From: Hydrocarboniphaga effusa AP103
Lineage (GTDB): Bacteria > Pseudomonadota > Gammaproteobacteria > Nevskiales > Nevskiaceae
Length of the DNA: 64,000 bases
Direction of reading: 5' to 3'
Assembly (NCBI RefSeq): GCF_000271305.1
Contig: NZ_AKGD01000003.1
Span: 558,001-622,000 of the forward strand
Position numbers and translations under genes: made by a program. Every line of letters starts with the position of its first letter. Position 1 is the stretch's first letter. A model generated the notes under the pieces. That model was not told where the DNA came from. It saw only the letters and a program-made list of their open reading frames with translations, and made no database searches. This document shows positions 60,131-64,000 of the stretch, piece after piece.

Positions 60131-60153
60131 CCCCTCTCCGGAAAGGAGAGGGG
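60131..60153 (+). terminator. Hairpin after mlrC copy 2
   Basis: CCCCTCTCC and GGAGAGGGG with loop GGAAA, 7 bases after the stop; no T run. Confidence 0.5.
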
Positions 60154-60191
60154 CAGGGTAGCCAATGTCGCCGCTGCGATGACGGAAAAGC

Positions 60192-60258
60192 GATAACCCA
60201 CGGTTATGCACTCCCGGCATCAATTCATTGGATCGCAGCGGGACGCGGCCCCTATCGT
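60192..60258 (+). promoter_or_regulatory. LysR-box composite promoter of mlrC copy 3
   Basis: GATAAC-CCACG-GTTATG (60192-60208), 15 nt, TTCATT (60224-60229), 23 nt, TATCGT (60253-60258). One base longer than the other copies in the last spacer, like dgcN if its TATCGT is taken. Confidence 0.8.
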
Positions 60259-60332
60259 CGACCGATCATCGATCGAATCAGGCCCTCGCTGGCCTGGCCT
60301 CCTCATCAGCAGCAGGAATCAGGAACCGCTTC

Positions 60333-61946
60333 ATGAAAATCACGCGTAGAAAAATGCTGTCCGTCTCGACCGTCGCAGGCCTTTCGGCCACCGGTCTGGC
60401 GAGCGGCGTGCAGGCGGCCGAAAAGAAGGCTGGCAGCAACAGCAAGCCGATCCGCATTGCGGTGATGAACTTCATGCACGAGAACGTCACCTTCCTGCCG
60501 TACGACACCGTGCTCGACGACTTCATCTACGAAGGCTCGCCGGCGCGCGGCGAAGCGCTGCTCGGCTCGGGCTTCGGCACCATCACCGGCTTCGTGAAAG
60601 TGGCGCGCGAGCATGCGAACGTCGAAGTCGTCGGCATCGAATCGCCGCTGTTTCCGAAGCGCGGTTCGGCCTCGGGCTGGGTGACGAAGGACGCCTTCGA
60701 CACCTTGATGGCGAACATGATCAAGGACCTCAAGGCGCAAGGGCCGTTCGACGGCGCCTACCTGTCGCTGCACGGCGCCATGAGCGTGCGTGACGTGCCG
60801 CGCGCAGAAGCCGAGATCGCGCGCCGAGTGCGCGAAGTGATCGGCCCGAAGGCTTTCATCGCCGGCACTTTCGATCCGCACGGCAACGAGGATCAGGAGT
60901 TCCTGCGCTACGCGAACTTCGCGTTCTGCATCAAGTATTACCCGCACTACGACGATCATCTGCAGGGCGAGCGCGCCGCGCGCATGCTGATTCGCAGCAT
61001 TCGCGGCGACTACAAGCCGACGACGGCGACGCGCAAGCCGCCGATCATCACGGCCTCGGTGCTGCAGTGGACGGGCGCTTCGCCGTGGATGGACCTCGTG
61101 CAGCGCGCACTGGTGTGGGAGGCGCGTTCGCCGGATGTCTACGTGAGCTTCTACTACGGCTTCGCGTTCGGCGACGCGGTGGATTGCGGCATGACTTTCC
61201 AGGTGATGACCAATGGCGATCCGGAACTCGCGAACAAGGTCGCCGAAGACATGGCGATGACGGCCTGGCGCCTGCGCAAGGAGCTCGTCTACGGCACCAA
61301 GGTGTACTCGCATGCCGAAGGTGTGAAGCTGGCCAAGGAAGCGATCGCCAGCGGCAAGAACCTGCCGGTGGTACTGGCCGATCACAGCGATCGCTCCGGC
61401 GCCGCGACCTGGCAGCTCGAACAGGTCATCAGCCAGAAGCTCAGCAAGACGCTGCTCGGAACCGTCGCGGACGAGCAGGCGATCGAGGCGCTGCGCAAGA
61501 AGGGCGTCAAGGTCGGTGACAAGTTCGACATGGAGATCGGCGGCCGTCTCGACGAATCGGCCGGCAAGCCGGTGCGCGTGACCGGCGTGGTCCACACCGT
61601 GAGCGGTGGCATCGGGCGCTTCGGCGGTGCGGCCAAGTCGCAGCTCTGGGTCAGCGTCAAGTTCGGCGACGGCAACGTCGTCATCATCAGCCCCTACCTG
61701 TACCAGAACCTCGAGCCCGACGAGTTCCTGGACCTGGGCATCAACCCGGCTGACTTCAAGGTGTTCTGCATCAAGTCGCGCGTGCATTTCCGCCGCGGTT
61801 ATCACGACAACGGCTACGCCAAGACGATTCTGCTCGTCGAGCCCGAGCAGCCCTTCGTCGGTACCGTGCGACTCGAAGCGCTCAATTACAAATACGTCAA
61901 GCTCGACAAGTTCTACCCGTACGGGAAGAACGTCACTTATCCCTGA
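60333..61946 (+). CDS. MlrC-like metallopeptidase (family M81), copy 3
   Basis: 537 aa from ATG 60333 (AGGA upstream); the longer frame from 60228 overlaps the promoter. Tat signal peptide MKITRRKMLSVSTVAGLSATGLASGVQA. Motifs: MNFMHENVTFLP (N in place of T after HE), YLSLHGAMSV, GTFDPHGNEDQEF, YYPHYDD, LADHSDRSGAATWQ. The Tat signal implies folding and metal loading in the cytoplasm before export. A terminator separates it from copy 4. Confidence 0.88.
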   Translation: MKITRRKMLSVSTVAGLSATGLASGVQAAEKKAGSNSKPIRIAVMNFMHENVTFLPYDTVLDDFIYEGSPARGEALLGSGFGTITGFVKVAREHANVEVVGIESPLFPKRGSASGWVTKDAFDTLMANMIKDLKAQGPFDGAYLSLHGAMSVRDVPRAEAEIARRVREVIGPKAFIAGTFDPHGNEDQEFLRYANFAFCIKYYPHYDDHLQGERAARMLIRSIRGDYKPTTATRKPPIITASVLQWTGASPWMDLVQRALVWEARSPDVYVSFYYGFAFGDAVDCGMTFQVMTNGDPELANKVAEDMAMTAWRLRKELVYGTKVYSHAEGVKLAKEAIASGKNLPVVLADHSDRSGAATWQLEQVISQKLSKTLLGTVADEQAIEALRKKGVKVGDKFDMEIGGRLDESAGKPVRVTGVVHTVSGGIGRFGGAAKSQLWVSVKFGDGNVVIISPYLYQNLEPDEFLDLGINPADFKVFCIKSRVHFRRGYHDNGYAKTILLVEPEQPFVGTVRLEALNYKYVKLDKFYPYGKNVTYP

Positions 61947-61999
61947 GCGAGATCGCCCGCGGCAACAGCACCGAGGGCGTTCTCTTTGGGTGTCGCGAG

Positions 62000-62039
62000 C
62001 GCCACGAGTCGGTTGGGGAGCCGGCGAGTGGCGTTTTTT
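62000..62039 (+). terminator. Terminator after mlrC copy 3
   Basis: CGCCAC (62000-62005) and GTGGCG (62028-62033) with smaller inner pairs, followed by six T. Confidence 0.8.
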
Positions 62040-62102
62040 CTATGTGCATCACGTGCGGTTCGAACCATTCTGAAACTACGTCACTGAGTACAAGGGAGCA
62101 GC

Positions 62103-63731
62103 ATGAAGATCACTCGAAGAGAAATCATCAAGGCCATCGGCCCGGCGTCGCTGGCTGGGGTTTCGCTGGGGTTCACGGCGCAGGCGGCCGAGAAATCGGC
62201 CTCGTCCAAGCCATCGGCCAAGCCGCTGCGGATCGCGGCGATCTACTTCGTGCACGAGACGGTGACGTTCCTGCCGTACGACACCACGCTCGAAGATTTC
62301 ATCTACGAAGGCTCGCCCGCGCGCGGCGAAGCCCTGCTGTCTTCGGACCCGCAAGGGGCGATGGGCGGCTTCGTCAAAGTGGCGCGCGAACATGCGAACG
62401 TCGAAGTCATCGGCATCGAATCGCCGCTGATGCCCAAGACCGGCTCGGCCTCGGGCTGGATCGACAAGACCACCTACGATCATTTCGTCAACAAGATGAT
62501 CGATGAGCTCAAGGCCCAGGGGCCGTGGGACTGCGTCTACCTCGCACTGCACGGTGCGATGGGCGTTCGTGGCGTGGAGCGCCCGGAAGCCGAACTCGCC
62601 CGGCGCGTGCGCGCGGTGGTGGGACCGAAGGCTTTCATCGGAGGCACCTTCGACCCGCACGGCAACGAAGATCCGGAGTTCCTGCGCCACGCCAATCTCG
62701 CGTTCTGCGTGAAGTATTACCCGCACTATGACTACTACCTGCAGGGCGAGCGCATGGCGCGTGCGCTGATCCGCTGCGCCCGCGGTGATTACAAGCCGAC
62801 CACGGCCACGCGCAAGCCGCCGATGATCACGCCGTCGGTGCTGCAGTGGACTGGCCAGTCGCCATGGATGGACATGGTGCAGCGCGCGCTGGTCTGGGAA
62901 GCGCGTCTGCCCGACGTCTACGTGAGCTTCTATTACGGCTTCGCGTTCATGGATTCGGCCGAAGCCGGCATGACCTTCCAGGTGATGACCAATGGCGATC
63001 CGGAGCTCGCGAACAAGATCGCCGACGACATGGCGCTCACCGCGTGGCGTCGCCGCGAAGAGTTCTACGCCACCAAGGTGCTGTCGATGAAGGAGGGCGT
63101 GGCCAAGGCCAAGGAAGCGATGAAAGCGGGCAAGACGCCGATCGTACTGGCCGACCACAGCGACCGCTCCGGTGCGGCGACCTGGCTGTTGCGCGAAGTC
63201 ATCGACCAGAAGCTCAGCAACACGCTGATCGCGACGGTCGCGGACAAGGACACGATCGAAGCCTTGCGCAAGAAGGGCGTCAAGGTCGGCGACAAGTTCG
63301 ACATGCTGGTCGGCGGCAAGCTCGACGTTTCGGCCGGCGAGCCGGTGCGCATCGTCGGCACCGTCAACACAGTCAGCGGTGGCTCGGGCGGGCGGCGCGA
63401 CGGACGCGTCAGCGCGGCGGCTTCGCAGCTCTGGGTCAGCGTCAAGTTCGGTGACGGCAACGTGCTCGTGATCAGCCCGTACCTGCACCAGAACACCGAG
63501 CCGGACGCTTTCCTCGACATCGGCATCAACCCGGACAGCTTCAAGGCGATCGCGATCAAGTCGCGCGTGCATTTCCGTCGCGGCTACTACGACAGCGGTT
63601 ATGCCAAGACGATCCTGCTGGTGGAGCCCGACCAGCCCTTCGTCGGCACCGTGAGGCTCGACGCGCTCGACTACAAGCATCTCGACCTGAAGAAGTTCTA
63701 TCCGTATGGAAAGAACATCTCGTATCCGTAG
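62103..63731 (+). CDS. MlrC-like metallopeptidase (family M81), copy 4
   Basis: 542 aa, with AAGGGAG before the ATG. Tat signal peptide MKITRREIIKAIGPASLAGVSLGFTAQA. Motifs: IYFVHETVTFLP, YLALHGAMGV, GTFDPHGNEDPEF, YYPHYDY, LADHSDRSGAATWL. The most diverged of the four copies. No CATAAC box lies in front; it may depend on read-through from copy 3 or an unseen promoter. Confidence 0.88.
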   Translation: MKITRREIIKAIGPASLAGVSLGFTAQAAEKSASSKPSAKPLRIAAIYFVHETVTFLPYDTTLEDFIYEGSPARGEALLSSDPQGAMGGFVKVAREHANVEVIGIESPLMPKTGSASGWIDKTTYDHFVNKMIDELKAQGPWDCVYLALHGAMGVRGVERPEAELARRVRAVVGPKAFIGGTFDPHGNEDPEFLRHANLAFCVKYYPHYDYYLQGERMARALIRCARGDYKPTTATRKPPMITPSVLQWTGQSPWMDMVQRALVWEARLPDVYVSFYYGFAFMDSAEAGMTFQVMTNGDPELANKIADDMALTAWRRREEFYATKVLSMKEGVAKAKEAMKAGKTPIVLADHSDRSGAATWLLREVIDQKLSNTLIATVADKDTIEALRKKGVKVGDKFDMLVGGKLDVSAGEPVRIVGTVNTVSGGSGGRRDGRVSAAASQLWVSVKFGDGNVLVISPYLHQNTEPDAFLDIGINPDSFKAIAIKSRVHFRRGYYDSGYAKTILLVEPDQPFVGTVRLDALDYKHLDLKKFYPYGKNISYP

Positions 63732-63806
63732 CAAGGGGCCCAGAAGGTCGGGGTGCCACAAGGCTATATAATTGCAAGCCGCAGTGGCGCCCTGCTCCGC
63801 ATGTTG

Positions 63807-63846
63807 ATCGCGTTCGTCAACCTGTAACGCGATCACTCTATTTTTG
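63807..63846 (+). terminator. Terminator after mlrC copy 4
   Basis: GATCGCGTT (63807-63815) and AACGCGATC (63827-63835), then ACTCTA and TTTTT. Confidence 0.82.
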
Positions 63847-63870
63847 TTAAAAAAGTTTGAGATAGAAATA

Positions 63871-63936
63871 CATAACTTCGAGTTATGTCGGCAGTCGATC
63901 AATTCATTTGATAGAGGGCTGCCGAAACCCTATCTT
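63871..63936 (+). promoter_or_regulatory. LysR-box composite promoter for a gene beyond the window
   Basis: The best copy: CATAAC-TTCGA-GTTATG flanked by A and T, 15 nt, TTCATT (63903-63908), 22 nt, TATCTT. It also has a good -35, TTGATA, 17 nt before TATCTT. The gene it drives starts after base 64000. Confidence 0.85.
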
Positions 63937-64000
63937 CTGGCTGTCACGATTCATTTGGCCCTGAGTGTGAAAGCACACATCAGAACCCGATTAAAATTTT

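Noticed and set aside
62040-62102. Possible LysR box before mlrC copy 4
   Set aside because: No palindrome of the type found; only an ordinary ribosome-binding site is visible.

Overview
The window is GC-rich chromosomal DNA from a Gram-negative bacterium, most likely a gammaproteobacterium of the Xanthomonadales/Lysobacterales group. The pointers are many large TonB-dependent receptors, numerous two-component genes, Tat and Sec signal peptides, and a small RNA candidate built like the Xanthomonas sX13 type. The genus cannot be read from the sequence. There is no sign of phage, plasmid, IS element or CRISPR array; nearly every base lies in ordinary chromosomal genes or short regulated gaps.

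Left third (1-26.5 kb): the end of tgt, a neutral zinc metallopeptidase, a lipoprotein and a tandem Usp protein; an ECF sigma/anti-sigma pair; a red-light module (bphO-bphP-response regulator-hybrid kinase, minus strand, with an ATGA overlap between bphO and bphP); a CpxP/CpxRA-like envelope stress module; an orphan REC-kinase; and a long plus-strand operon tldD-like, tldE-like, DUF4159, moxR, DUF58, BatA-like, DUF4175-like and a membrane protein. A tRNA-Met (CAT) follows.

Middle (26.6-42.2 kb): a small 2Fe-2S ferredoxin-like protein, a predicted 143-nt RNA with four C-rich hairpin loops, a TonB-dependent receptor divergent from nikR, a second moxR-DUF58-BatA operon that runs into a MlrC-like (peptidase family M81) gene, a PLP-dependent dehydratase/serine racemase-like gene, and a minus-strand run lysR, HupE/UreJ, BatB-like, BatC/E-like.

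Right third (42.2-64 kb): two very large TonB-dependent receptors flanking a CapA-like phosphoesterase; a HupE-TonB receptor-DUF4198-NikL-like metal-uptake operon; a D-glutamate block on the minus strand (D-amino-acid aminotransferase; then dgcN, dgcA); and three more MlrC-like genes in a row.

The most interesting result is a hidden regulon. Seven intergenic sites share a 66-67 bp composite promoter: CATAAC-N5-GTTATG, exactly 15 nt, TTCATT (TTGATT once), 22-23 nt, then a TATC-like -10 element. The palindrome has the T-N11-A form of a LysR box and its centre falls near -64, as in classical LysR-activated promoters. The sites precede the nikR-linked TonB receptor, the second moxR operon (with the first mlrC), the 1039-aa TonB receptor, dgcN-dgcA, mlrC-2, mlrC-3 and a gene just beyond the right edge. 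The lysR gene lies next to one of them. I infer a coordinated system that imports and dismantles D-glutamate-containing peptides (outer-membrane uptake, periplasmic M81 hydrolases, MoxR/VWA maturation, D-Glu conversion), with metal supply tied in through NikR and HupE/NikL-like genes. The substrate and the identity of the regulator are inference.
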